In this document: positions 11,921 to 22,007 of the stretch, piece by piece
How positions within the stretch are numbered: the first letter of the stretch is position 1
Layout: every line of letters starts with the position of its first letter
DNA from: Paulinella micropora
Lineage: Eukaryota > Cercozoa > Imbricatea > Euglyphida
Direction of reading: 5' to 3'
Assembly (NCBI GenBank): GCA_009731375.1
Contig: BJOX01000004.1
Location: 591,021 to 621,738 of the forward strand
Length of the DNA stretch: 30,718 nucleotides
The notes under the pieces: model-generated
What the model was told of the DNA's origin: nothing
What the model saw: the letters and a program-made list of their open reading frames with translations, nothing else
Database searches by the model: none
Made by a program: the position numbers and the translations under genes

Positions 11921-12133
11921 GAAAAGTTCCTTGTCCTTAACCACAATGAGCAATGACTTCAACGCTTCGTTCTCAGCCGGTTCTGATCTTTGCGGCTTGT
12001 GTAGTGGCTCATTTGAAAGCTCTGATCAAGAGCTTTCTAATGAGACATAACACAGGTTGTAGATGCAAATACTGAGTGAGATCAAAGCGCTTGACGTCAT
12101 TGTTCGTTGTACTTAAGAAATAGGAATTTCTCA
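11921..12133 (-). mobile_element. 215-bp foldback MITE, copy 1 (reverse)
   Basis: One of six copies of a 213-216 bp element. In forward orientation it begins TGAGAAATTCCTATTTC and ends GTACAAGGAACTTCTCA. The two halves are imperfect inverted repeats around the centre GAAAGCTCTTGATGAGAGC, so the whole element can fold back. Both halves carry an AATGACNTCAA block. This copy is reversed, and its outer end is mutated (GAAAAGTTCC). TGACGTCA is present at 12092-12099. It encodes no protein. Confidence 0.85.
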
Positions 12134-12140
12134 GGCATAT

Positions 12141-12218
12141 ATTTTATCGCTCACCTCCACAAAATGTGGTCAGGTTTACCGATAAAAACTACATATGCGG
12201 CGCGCCAAATTTGACGTG
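12141..12218 (+). mobile_element. element X fragment (ATTTTATCG...GACGTG)
   Basis: This 78-bp segment begins ATTTTATCGCTCACC, contains ACCGATAAAAACTACATATG and ends GCCAAATTTGACGTG. A second copy is at 14867-15000. TTTATCG near the start pairs with CGATAAA inside, forming a small stem. It starts 8 bp after MITE copy 1. Its full limits are unknown. Confidence 0.6.
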
Positions 12219-12293
12219 CTTCTTGCTTCTGTCCTTACCTACTTCCCTTGTTCTTCTTGCGTACTCTTGTCGTTCTTGCTCTTGTTCTTACTA

Positions 12294-12508
12294 TGAGAAA
12301 TTCCTATTTCTTAAGTACAACGAACAATGACGTCAAGCGCTTTGATCTCAGTCAGTATTTGCATCTACAACCTGTGTTATGGCTCATTAGAAAGCTCTTG
12401 ATGAGAGCTTTCAAATGAGCCACTACACAAGCCGCAAAGATCAGAACCGGCTGAGAAGGAAGCGTTTGAAGTCATTGCTCATTGTGGTTAAGTACAAGAA
12501 ACTTCTTA
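12294..12508 (+). mobile_element. 215-bp foldback MITE, copy 2 (forward)
   Basis: Forward copy of the family described at 11921. Copies 1 and 2 are inverted to each other, about 160 bp apart. An intact TGACGTCA lies at 12328-12335. The 3' end reads AACTTCTTATT rather than AACTTCTCAT, a small terminal change. Confidence 0.87.
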
Positions 12509-12541
12509 TTATTCTTGCCCTTGTTTCCTTCTTGTTTGTTG

Positions 12542-13415
12542 GCAGCAAATGGCTGATTGTCTAGACCGTCTTCGTCTTGTTTGTGTTCTTCGTGGTGTTT
12601 GTGTGCAGCAAATGGCTGATTGTCTAGACCGCCTTCGTCTTGTTCGTGTTATTCCTGCTGTTTGTTGGCAGCAAATGGCTGATTTTTTCGTCTTGTTCGT
12701 GTTCTTTGTGGTGTTTGTTTGCAGCAAATTGCTGATTGTCGCAACCATCCTTGTCTTGTTCGTGTTCTCCGTGGTGTTTGTGTGCAGCAAATGGCTGATT
12801 GTCTCCACCGTCTTCGTCTTGTTCTGCAGCAAATGGCTGATTGTCTAGACCGCCTTAGTCTTGTTCGTATATTTCGTGGTGTTTGTGTGCAGCAAATGGC
12901 TAATTTTTTCGTCTTGTTCGTGTTCTTCGTGGTGTATGTTTGCAGCAAATGGCTGATTGTCTCCACCGTCCTTGTCTTGTTCGTGTTCTTCGTGGTGTAT
13001 GTGTGCAGCAAATGGCTGATTTCCTCCACCGTCTTCGTCTTGTTCGTGTTCTTCGTAGTGTTTGTGTGCAGCAAATGGCTGATTTTTTTGTCTTGTTCGT
13101 GTTCTTCGTGGTGTATGTTTGCAGCAAATGGTTGATTTTCTCCACCGTCCTTGTCTTGTTCGTGTTCTTCGTGGTGTTTGTGTGCAGCAAATGGCTTCGT
13201 GGTGTTTGTGTGCAGCAAATGGCTGATTTTTTCGTCTTGTTCGTGTTCTTCGTGGTGTTTGTGTGCAGCAAATGGCTGATTGTCTCCACCGTCTTCGTCT
13301 TGTTCGTGTTCCTCGTGGTGTTTGTTGGCAGCAAATGGCTGACTTCGTGGTGTATGTTTGCAGCAAATGGCTGATTGTCTCCACCGTCTTTGTTTTGTTC
13401 GTGTTCTTCGTGGTC
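12542..13415. repeat. 63/53-bp minisatellite, 16 units, between inverted MITEs
   Basis: Units start GCAGCAAATGGCTGATT at 12542, 12605, 12668, 12721, 12784, 12826, 12889, 12942, 13005, 13068, 13121, 13184, 13212, 13265, 13328 and 13360. Spacings are mostly 63 (eight times) or 53 (four times), with 42, 28 and 32 once each. The 53-bp units lack the TCTCCACCG part. A 63-bp unit is open in several frames (CSKWLIVSTVFVLFVFFVVFV in one, MADCLHRLRLVRVLRGVCV in another). The 53-bp units shift the frame, so one long protein is unlikely. Confidence 0.9.
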
Positions 13416-13446
13416 GGGCTAGTTTGGAACTTCGTTAGGTCATCAA

Positions 13447-13659
13447 GAGAAGTTCTTTGTACTTAACCACAATAAGCAATGACTTCAAACGCTTCATTCT
13501 CAGCCGGTTCTGATCTTTGCGGCTTGTCTAGTGGCTCATTTGAAAGCTCTCATCAAGAGCTTTCTAATGAGCATAACACAGGTTGTAGATGCAAATACTG
13601 ACTGAGATCAAAGCGCTTGACGTCATAGTTCGTTGTACTTAAGAAATAGGGATTTCTCA
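13447..13659 (-). mobile_element. 215-bp foldback MITE, copy 3 (reverse)
   Basis: Reverse copy of the MITE family. It closes the 63-bp minisatellite on the right, with copy 2 on the left in the opposite orientation. TGACGTCA is intact at 13618-13625. The terminal bases are GAGAAGTTC and GATTTCTCA. Confidence 0.87.
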
Positions 13660-13855
13660 AGGACGACAACAACAAGAAGAACAACAACAAGAACACAACA
13701 AGAACAACAAGAATAACAACAGCAACAACAAGAATAAGAACAAGAACAACAAGAACAAGAACAAGAACAAGAACAAGAACAAGAGCAAGAACATGAACAA
13801 GAACATGAACAAGAACATGAACAAGAACATGAACAAGAACAGGAGCAAGAGCAAG

Positions 13856-13895
<40 letters not shown>

Positions 13896-13903
13896 GCAAC
13901 AAG

Positions 13904-13949
<46 letters not shown>

Positions 13950-14034
13950 GCAACAACAACAACAACAACAACCAACAACAACAACCAACAACAACAACAA
14001 CAACAACAACAACAACCATGAACCAACCAACCAC
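13660..14034. repeat. (AACAAG)n, (AACATG)n and (AAC)n array
   Basis: Hexamer and dodecamer variants (AACAAG, AACATG) at 13675-13855 lead into nearly pure AAC with a few AGC and ACC units to about 14030. Poly-Asn or poly-Gln frames on the plus strand and poly-Val or poly-Leu on the minus strand come from the repeat itself. Confidence 0.93.
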
Positions 14035-14440
14035 GTGTAAATACATACCTACGAACATACATACAAGCCCACCGTGTCTCTGCTGTTCATTATACATACA
14101 TACATACACATTCATACATACATACATACATACACATACATACATACATACTTACATACACATACTCATCATACTTTTTGACAGACCTTCTTGATTTATA
14201 CATACATACACATACATACATACATACATACATACTCAGCATGCTTTCTGACAGACCTTCTTGATTTATACATACATACACATACATACATACTACATAC
14301 ATACTCATCATACTTTTTGACAGACCTTCTTGATGTATACATACATACACATACATACATACATACATACATACATACATACATACATACATACTCATCA
14401 TACTTTTTGACAGACCTTGGGCTTACTCAATTATACATAT
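14035..14440. repeat. (CATA)n with four CTTTTTGACAGACCTT anchors
   Basis: (CATA)n is broken by a conserved anchor of about 30 bp (CATCATACTTTTTGACAGAC, then CTTCTTGATTTATAC) at 14165, 14235, 14304 and 14394, so units are about 70, 69 and 90 bp. The second anchor has CAGCATGCTTTCTG. The fourth diverges after GACAGACCTT. It is a minisatellite made of an anchor plus a variable CATA tract. Confidence 0.88.
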
Positions 14441-14496
14441 TAACTTATTTACTTACTTACTTTACTTACTCACGTACTCACGTACTCACATACTTA

Positions 14497-14559
<63 letters not shown>

Positions 14560-14589
14560 ACTATCTATCTAATCTATCTAATCTATCTA

Positions 14590-14654
<65 letters not shown>

Positions 14655-14731
14655 CTATTTCGTATACTCATTGTCTTTCTCGTCGTCGAGCTCGTCCCGA
14701 CGACGAGAAAGACAATTAGTATACGAAATAG

Positions 14732-14771
<40 letters not shown>

Positions 14772-14772
14772 C

Positions 14773-14818
<46 letters not shown>
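14441..14818. repeat. (TATC)n to (GATA)n hairpin
   Basis: (TACT)n and (TATC)n to 14652 are followed by a 36-bp arm (14653-14688), a 9-nt loop and the matching arm (14698-14733, one mismatch), then (GATA)n to about 14818. Because GATA is the complement of TATC, the stem continues into the repeats and could exceed 100 bp. The arm sequence TTCTATTTCGTATACT is not repeated elsewhere in the window. Confidence 0.9.
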
Positions 14819-14819
<1 letters not shown>

Positions 14820-14866
14820 GAACTTCCTTAGGTACGTACCTTTCTCTCTTCGCCAGTGAACATTCT

Positions 14867-15000
14867 ATTTTATCGGTCACCTCCTCAAAAGGTGTTCAGG
14901 TTACCGATAAAAACTACATATGCGGCTTTTGCGCCAAATTTGACGTGTTTTGCGGGCTCGCCGGCCCGGCCCGGCTCGCCCGCAAAACACGTTAAATTTG
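14867..15000 (+). mobile_element. element X, longer copy, with GC-rich hairpin
   Basis: This matches 12141-12218 over its first 80 bp (ATTTTATCGGTCACC to AATTTGACGTG). It continues as an inverted repeat: a 22-bp arm at 14936-14957, a 20-nt GC-rich loop and the matching arm at 14978-14999, with one mismatch. The arms read AAATTTGACGTGTTTTGCGG outward to inward. It lies 23 bp before MITE copy 4. The hairpin looks like a transposon end or MITE core, but the family is not recognised. Confidence 0.6.
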
Positions 15001-15022
15001 TGGCTTGCTACACAATATACTA

Positions 15023-15237
15023 TGAGAAGTTCCTTGTACTTAACCACAATGAGCAATGAGTTCAAACGCTTCGTTCTCAGCCGGTTCTGATCTTTGCGGC
15101 TTGTGTAGTGGCTCATTTGAAAGCTCTCATCAAGAGCTTTCTAATGAGCCATAATACAGGTTGTAGATGCAAATACTGACTGAGATCAAAGCGCTTGACG
15201 TCATCGTTCGTTGTACTTGAGAAATAGGAATTTCTCA
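15023..15237 (-). mobile_element. 215-bp foldback MITE, copy 4 (reverse)
   Basis: Well-preserved reverse copy, with termini TGAGAAGTTCC and GGAATTTCTCA. TGACGTCA is intact at 15196-15203. It is flanked by ACTA on the left and TTTCGGG on the right. No clear target duplication beyond possible AT is visible. Confidence 0.88.
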
Positions 15238-15274
15238 TTTCGGGTAGGGGAGACAGAGCCACCCCAGTCCAGGC

Positions 15275-15323
<49 letters not shown>

Positions 15324-15372
15324 GGAGGCACATGTCCAGGATCTGGATCTGATGCTATAGTCTGAGGAAGCC

Positions 15373-15444
<72 letters not shown>

Positions 15445-15454
15445 GATTATTATT
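15238..15454 (+). repeat. (ATT)n with a diverged SINE 3' fragment
   Basis: (TTA)n lies at 15275-15322 and 15373-15454. Between them, 15322-15372 (ATGGAGGCACATGTCCAGG to GAGGAAGCC) resembles the last 50 bp of the SINE at 15637-15684, with many changes, and is likewise followed by TATTATT. It is probably an old 5'-truncated SINE copy. Confidence 0.75.
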
Positions 15455-15684
15455 GACACCGTGATAGCCCAGTGGTCAAGTTCTACCATCTGGGCCCTGT
15501 CGCCAGTTCGATTCCCGTCGGTGCCACCAGTATTTTCATTGAACATACCGGTCTGTCTGGAAGTGTTGGAACTGCCCGTGCGGGGGAGTCATTAGAGCCT
15601 ATCGTCAATTCTTCGTACTCCCCTCACGGGTGAGACGATGGAGGCGCATGTGCAGATTTGCATCAGCCATTGACAGAGAAGCAC
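15455..15684 (+). mobile_element. tRNA-derived SINE, copy 1
   Basis: The 5' part resembles a tRNA: an A-box-like TAGCCCAGTGG at 15465-15475, a B-box-like GTTCGATTCC at 15506-15515, and GACACCG pairing with CGGTGCC before ACCA at about 15529. The D and T stems are degenerate and three extra bases lie before the A box, so it is not a working tRNA. The roughly 105-bp middle has a strong inverted repeat (GCCCGTGCGGGGGAGT with ACTCCCCTCACGGGT). The 3' part ends GACAGAGAAGCAC and runs into (TATTAT)n. tRNA head, body and short-repeat tail are the known SINE layout. I cannot assign a family. Confidence 0.85.
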
Positions 15685-15732
<48 letters not shown>

Positions 15733-15768
15733 CATCATCATTATTATTATTATTGTTATTATTATTAC

Positions 15769-15814
<46 letters not shown>

Positions 15815-15844
15815 GATTTTATTATTATTATATTATTATTATTA

Positions 15845-15877
<33 letters not shown>

Positions 15878-16019
15878 CATTGTTATTGTTATTATTATTA
15901 TTATTATTATTATTGTATTATTATTATCATCATCATCATTATCATTATCATTATTATTATCATTATTATTACTATTATTAGTATTATTAGTATTATCATT
16001 ATCATTATCATTATCATCA

Positions 16020-16069
<50 letters not shown>

Positions 16070-16094
16070 GTTGTTGTTGTTGTTGTTGTTGTTG

Positions 16095-16153
<59 letters not shown>

Positions 16154-16154
16154 G
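15685..16154 (+). repeat. (ATT)n array with ATC and GTT patches
   Basis: Nearly 470 bp of (TTA)n with patches of TCA and of TTG (16070-16094). This is the 3' flank of SINE copy 1 and the 5' flank of copy 2. Poly-Leu, poly-Ile and poly-Tyr frames come from the repeat. Confidence 0.95.
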
Positions 16155-16442
16155 GACACCGTGATAGCCCAGTGGTCAAGTTCTACCATCTGGGCCCTGT
16201 CACCAGTTCGATTCCCGTCGGTGCCACCAGNNNNNNNNNNNNNNNNNNNNNNNNNNNNNNNNNNNNNNNNNNNNNNNNNNNNNNNNNNNNNNNNNNNNNN
16301 NNNNNNNNNNNNNNNNNNNNNNNNNNNNNNNNNNNNNNNNNNNNNNNNNNNNNNNNNNNNNNNNNNNNNNNNNNNNNNNNNNNNNNNNNNNNNNGATGGA
16401 GGCGCATGTGCAGAAATGCATCAGCCATTGACAGAGAAGCAC
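16155..16442 (+). mobile_element. tRNA-derived SINE, copy 2, middle lost in a gap
   Basis: The 5' 76 bp equal copy 1 with one clear change (CACCAGTTCG for CGCCAGTTCG). The middle falls in the gap 16231-16394, and the 3' part resumes at GATGGAGGCGC and ends GAGAAGCAC before (TATTAT)n. The gap is 164 bases, against 106 in the same interval of copy 1, so the gap size is probably only an estimate. Confidence 0.82.
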
Positions 16443-16490
<48 letters not shown>

Positions 16491-16529
16491 CATTATTATT
16501 TTTGGGTGTGAGGGAGATGCCCTAGACCA

Positions 16530-16577
<48 letters not shown>

Positions 16578-16581
16578 GCTA

Positions 16582-16646
<65 letters not shown>

Positions 16647-16677
16647 GTCATTATTATTATTATTATTATTATCATCA

Positions 16678-16715
<38 letters not shown>

Positions 16716-16760
16716 TTATTTATTCATTTATTTATTTATTTATTTTATTTTATTTTGTTT
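16443..16760 (+). repeat. (ATT)n then (ATTT)n with a 30-bp island
   Basis: (TTA)n is interrupted at 16500-16530 by an island TGTGAGGGAGATGCCCTAG, and ends in (TTTA)n with a TTTTGTTTTGGGGC edge. There is no gene. Confidence 0.92.
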
Positions 16761-16802
16761 TGGGGCTGGCCTGAAGCAGCAATCTATACATACATACATA
16801 CA

Positions 16803-16836
<34 letters not shown>

Positions 16837-17004
16837 CATACATACATACATACATACATACATACATACTACATACACACATACATACATACATACATAC
16901 ATACATACATACACACACATACAAACACATACATCGCACCCGAAGACTAAGCTTTTGGGCTAGTCTACAATACTCCTAACAGACACGACTGTCTATCTTT
17001 CTTT
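16761..17004 (+). repeat. island and (CATA)n array
   Basis: GGGCTGGCCTGAAGCAGC is followed by (CATA)n to about 16935, then an island GCACCCGAAGACTAAGC leading into the polypyrimidine tract. Nothing else is seen. Confidence 0.9.
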
Positions 17005-17129
17005 ATTTTTTCTTTTCTTTTCTTTTCTTTTCTTTTCCTTCCTTCCTTCCTTCCTTCCTTTCTTCCTTCCTTCCTTCCTTCCTTCCTTTCTTTCTTTCTT
17101 TCTTCCCTCCTTCCTTCCTTCCTTCCTTC

Positions 17130-17172
<43 letters not shown>

Positions 17173-17587
17173 TATTTCTTTCTTTCTTTCTTTTCTTTCT
17201 TTTCTTCTCTTTTCTTTTCTTTTCTTTTCTTCCTTCTTTCCTTTTTTTCCTTTTCTTCCTTCTTTCCTTCCTTCCTTCCTTCCTTCCTTTCTTTCTTTCT
17301 TTCTCTCTTTCTCTTTCTCTTTAACCTTCATGTATGTATTCCTTCCTTCCTTCCTTCCTTTCTTCCTTCCTTTCTTTCTTTCTTTCTTTCTCTTTCTTCT
17401 TTAACCTTCATGTGTATTCCTTCCTTCCTTTCTTCCTTCCTTTCTTCCTTTCTTTCTTTCTTTCTTCTTTTCTTTCTTTCTCTTTCTTCTTTAAGCTTCA
17501 TGTATTCCTTCCTTCCTTCCTTCCTTCCTTCCTTCCTTCCTACCTTTCTTCCTTTCTTTCTTTCTTCCTTCCTTCCTTCCTTCCTTC

Positions 17588-17621
<34 letters not shown>

Positions 17622-17655
17622 CTTTCCTCTTTAACCTTCATGTATGTATGATATG
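17005..17655. repeat. 650-bp polypyrimidine array (TTTC/TTCC)n with four anchors
   Basis: The plus strand is almost all T and C in TTTC, TTCC and TTTTC units. An anchor CTTTAACCTTCATGTATG interrupts it at about 17319, 17399, 17489 (AAGCTTC variant) and 17629, giving units of about 80, 90 and 140 bp. The minus strand is Lys/Glu/Arg-rich in all frames (REGRKE), an artefact of composition. Such tracts can form triplex DNA. Confidence 0.92.
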
Positions 17656-17730
17656 TAGTACAGTGATGACTGCCCGGCGCCCAGGTTCTGTCTTAGCTCA
17701 AAACGTACGCACTAGGCGCCTTCTGCAACC

Positions 17731-17903
17731 CAGATTTCCGGGTTTCTGGTGCCACTTTCTGGCCTGGCTTCCTGAAAAAGCCTGGCCTGTGGTGCCACCT
17801 TCACACCCCAGAAGCCGGCTTCTGGTGCCACTTTCTGGTTTTGCTTCCTGAAAAAGCCTGGCCTGCGGTGCCACTTTCACACCCCCAGAAACCCGGACAT
17901 CTG
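17731..17903. mobile_element. TIR-like element with a 76-bp internal duplication
   Basis: The ends are inverted: CAGATTTCCGGGTTTCTGG at 17731 and CCAGAAACCCGGACATCTG ending at 17903, with one mismatch. Inside, a 76-bp unit beginning TTCTGGTGCCACTTTCTGG is present at 17744 and again at 17820. The unit itself is partly palindromic (GGCCTGGCTT with AAGCCTGGCC). It is a candidate small foldback element; only one copy is in the window. Confidence 0.55.
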
Positions 17904-18080
17904 CGGTGCGGTAGAGCGGACCTTAGCCCTGATGTGTGTGCGTGTGTGTGTGTGTGAGTGTGAGTGTGTGTGTGTGTTGTGTGGTAAATGCAGCTATGAG
18001 CCGGCCGACGTTGAGATCCTACCCGAGCTCAAGTCGTACGGACTAGCGCTCGGCAGCTGCTGGCTCGCCCTGGTCAGACG

Positions 18081-18162
<82 letters not shown>

Positions 18163-18165
18163 CTC
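17904..18165. repeat. (GT)n island segment, then (CT)n to a gap
   Basis: A (GT)n patch at 17933-17976 is followed by about 105 bp of GC-rich non-repeat DNA (17977-18081). One frame there reads KCSYEPADVEILPELKSYGL and continues into hydrophobic residues, with no recognised domain. (CT)n then runs to a 555-base gap at 18166-18720. Whether the island is exonic cannot be told from sequence alone. Confidence 0.6.
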
Positions 18166-18720
18166 NNNNNNNNNNNNNNNNNNNNNNNNNNNNNNNNNNN
18201 NNNNNNNNNNNNNNNNNNNNNNNNNNNNNNNNNNNNNNNNNNNNNNNNNNNNNNNNNNNNNNNNNNNNNNNNNNNNNNNNNNNNNNNNNNNNNNNNNNNN
18301 NNNNNNNNNNNNNNNNNNNNNNNNNNNNNNNNNNNNNNNNNNNNNNNNNNNNNNNNNNNNNNNNNNNNNNNNNNNNNNNNNNNNNNNNNNNNNNNNNNNN
18401 NNNNNNNNNNNNNNNNNNNNNNNNNNNNNNNNNNNNNNNNNNNNNNNNNNNNNNNNNNNNNNNNNNNNNNNNNNNNNNNNNNNNNNNNNNNNNNNNNNNN
18501 NNNNNNNNNNNNNNNNNNNNNNNNNNNNNNNNNNNNNNNNNNNNNNNNNNNNNNNNNNNNNNNNNNNNNNNNNNNNNNNNNNNNNNNNNNNNNNNNNNNN
18601 NNNNNNNNNNNNNNNNNNNNNNNNNNNNNNNNNNNNNNNNNNNNNNNNNNNNNNNNNNNNNNNNNNNNNNNNNNNNNNNNNNNNNNNNNNNNNNNNNNNN
18701 NNNNNNNNNNNNNNNNNNNN

Positions 18721-19440
<720 letters not shown>

Positions 19441-19507
19441 TCTTACTTCTCCTTGAAGAAAGAAGGAGGACAACTATCTATCTATCTATCTCTATCTATC
19501 TATCTAG

Positions 19508-19552
<45 letters not shown>

Positions 19553-19611
19553 CATCCATCCATCCATCCATCCATCCATCCATCTATCTATCTATCTATC
19601 TTCGTATCTCT

Positions 19612-19674
<63 letters not shown>

Positions 19675-19808
19675 CCTGCCCTGCCATCAACTGATGGCGA
19701 TGTATGTATGTATGTATGTATGTATGTATGCATATGTACGTATGTATGTTAAAAGCTGCTCTTGATTTATCAGCGGTGCATGCCCGAGGATATATTTATC
19801 TACTAAGG
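19441..19808. repeat. (TATC)n with an exon-like island and a GCCATCA hairpin
   Basis: (CT)nCAG is followed by an island at about 19420-19472 reading [16 protein letters not shown] in one frame. (TATC)n and (CATC)n continue to 19673. GCCATCAACTGATGGC at 19684 is a 7-bp-arm hairpin, followed by (TATG)n. The last 60 bp are non-repeat. Confidence 0.8.
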
Positions 19809-20022
19809 TATGTCTAAGCATTCCCCACCAACAAATTGGTCGCAAGAAGCGGCCATTTGTTGAAAACCCTCAAAAACCGCTGAAAGCCGGGGGGTTTTCG
19901 CTGAGGATTTTTTTCTTTTTCTCTCATGTCCCAACTTTCATAGCCAGCCATTTTTGCGGTGAAAAACGAGGGGCCACAGTCAAAATGGCCGGAAAGCACG
20001 GTGGCCGGAATACTTAGACATA
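19809..20022. mobile_element. 214-bp element with 16-bp terminal inverted repeats
   Basis: Left end TATGTCTAAGCATTCC at 19809 and right end GGAATACTTAGACATA finishing at 20022 are inverted with one mismatch. An internal stem (CAACAAATTGGTCGC with GCGGCCATTTGTTG) lies near the left end. No coding frame spans it. Size and TIR suggest a MITE. It is single copy here, though GTGGCCGGAAT is shared with the low-repeat segment at about 10561. Confidence 0.55.
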
Positions 20023-20285
<263 letters not shown>

Positions 20286-20397
20286 GGATTCGTGTTTTGC
20301 CTCACGTGTTACTTCTCCTGGAAGAAAGAAGATAACCCCTTGAAAAGCAACCTCTACTTCCGTCTCGGAATGCTGTATAGGTGCATCTATATAGCCA
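20286..20397 (+). other. exon-like island after a polypyrimidine tract and CAG
   Basis: Non-repeat DNA follows (CT)nCAG. It is open for about 37 codons and reads GFVFCLTCYFSWKKEDNPLK, then SNLYFRLGMLYRC; the frame then enters MITE copy 5. The first part resembles the island at 19420-19472 (SQ.F...L..YFS.KKE). The last part has diverged copies at 21331-21351 and 21789-21818. I do not recognise a protein family. It could be a decayed exon, a transposon fragment or chance. Confidence 0.35.
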
Positions 20398-20613
20398 TGA
20401 GAAATTCCTTTTTTCTTAAGTACAACGAACAATGACGTCGAGCGCTTTGATCTCAGTCAGTATTTGCATCTACAACCTGTGTTATGGCTTATTAGAAAGC
20501 TCTTGATGAGAGCTTTCAAATGAGCCACTACACAAGCCGCAAATATCAGAACCGGCTGAGAACGAAGTGTTTGAAGTCATTGCTCATTGTGGTTAAGTAC
20601 AAGGAACTTCTCA
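20398..20613 (+). mobile_element. 215-bp foldback MITE, copy 5 (forward)
   Basis: Forward copy with termini TGAGAAATTCC and GGAACTTCTCA. It sits between CC and TCTATC. The TGACGTCA site is TGACGTCG here, a CpG-adjacent change. Some internal positions differ (AAATATCAG, GAAGTGTTTG), so it is a separate, older insertion. Confidence 0.88.
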
Positions 20614-20672
20614 TCTATCTACCTACCTACCTATCTACCATCTATTGACAGATACCTATGCCTAGTGAGCTC

Positions 20673-20745
<73 letters not shown>

Positions 20746-20778
20746 CGTAGTGGTCGTAGTAGTAGTGGTAGAAGTAGC

Positions 20779-20856
<78 letters not shown>

Positions 20857-20877
20857 CGTAGTCGTAGTCGTAGTCGT

Positions 20878-20909
<32 letters not shown>

Positions 20910-20950
20910 TAGTAGTAGTAGTCGTAGTAGTAGTAGTAGTCGTCGTAGTC

Positions 20951-21034
<84 letters not shown>

Positions 21035-21087
21035 TAGTAGTCGTAGTAGTAGTAGTCGTAGTAGTTGTAGTCGTAGTCGTAGTAGTC

Positions 21088-21179
<92 letters not shown>

Positions 21180-21214
21180 CGTACGTCGTAGTAGTCGTAG
21201 TAGTCGTAGTAGTC

Positions 21215-21263
<49 letters not shown>

Positions 21264-21310
21264 TAGTAGTGGTAGTAGTATAGTAGTAGTAGTAGTTGTA
21301 AACCTACCTA
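20614..21310 (+). repeat. (AGT)n array with CGT patches
   Basis: About 620 bp of (AGT)n from 20672, with runs of alternating CGTAGT (20855-20900, 21175-21215) and single GGT units. One-base additions shift the phase near 21034 and 21185. Poly-Ser and poly-Val frames result. Short CTAC/TATC repeats flank both ends. Confidence 0.93.
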
Positions 21311-21371
21311 CCTACCTATCTATCTACCATCTCGGAATGCTGCACAGGTGCATTAGATAGATAGATAGATC

Positions 21372-21454
<83 letters not shown>

Positions 21455-21738
21455 GGATGGATGGATGGATGGATGGATGGATGGATGGATGTCGATCTAG
21501 CCGTCTATCCTATTGACAGACCTACCCACCTACCTATCTACCTACCGACCTACCCACCTGCCTATCTACCTACCGACCTACCGACCTACCTATCTACCTA
21601 CCGACCTACCCACTTACCTATCTACCTACCGACCTACCCACCTACCTATCTACCTACCGACCTACCCACATACCTATCTACCTACCGACCTACCCACCTA
21701 CCTATCTACCTACCGACCTACCCACCTATGCAGGCTAG

Positions 21739-21740
<2 letters not shown>
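21311..21740 (+). repeat. (GATA)n, (GATG)n and a 28-bp CTAC/CGAC minisatellite
   Basis: CTCGGAATGCTGCACAGGTGC (21331-21351) repeats the end of the 20286 island and runs into (GATA)n and (GATG)n. From 21573 a 28-bp unit beginning CCGACCTACCCACC repeats at 21601, 21629, 21657, 21685 and 21713 (seven tetramers per unit). Confidence 0.9.
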
Positions 21741-21789
<49 letters not shown>

Positions 21790-21819
21790 ATTTCCGCCTA
21801 GAAGTGCTCTATAGGTGCG

Positions 21820-21868
<49 letters not shown>

Positions 21869-21940
21869 ATATCTATCTATCTATCTATCTATCTATCTAC
21901 CTATCTACCTATCTACCTATCTACCTATCTATATATCTAC

Positions 21941-22007
<67 letters not shown>

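Noticed and set aside
12549-13384. Membrane-protein gene in the 63-bp minisatellite
   Set aside because: The hydrophobic frame is broken by 53-, 28- and 32-bp units. Frames on both strands are open, and there is no credible start or flanking gene structure.
15455-15530. tRNA gene
   Set aside because: A-box and B-box-like motifs are present, but the acceptor stem has a mismatch, the D and T stems do not pair and extra bases lie before the A box. The flanking body shows it is a SINE head.
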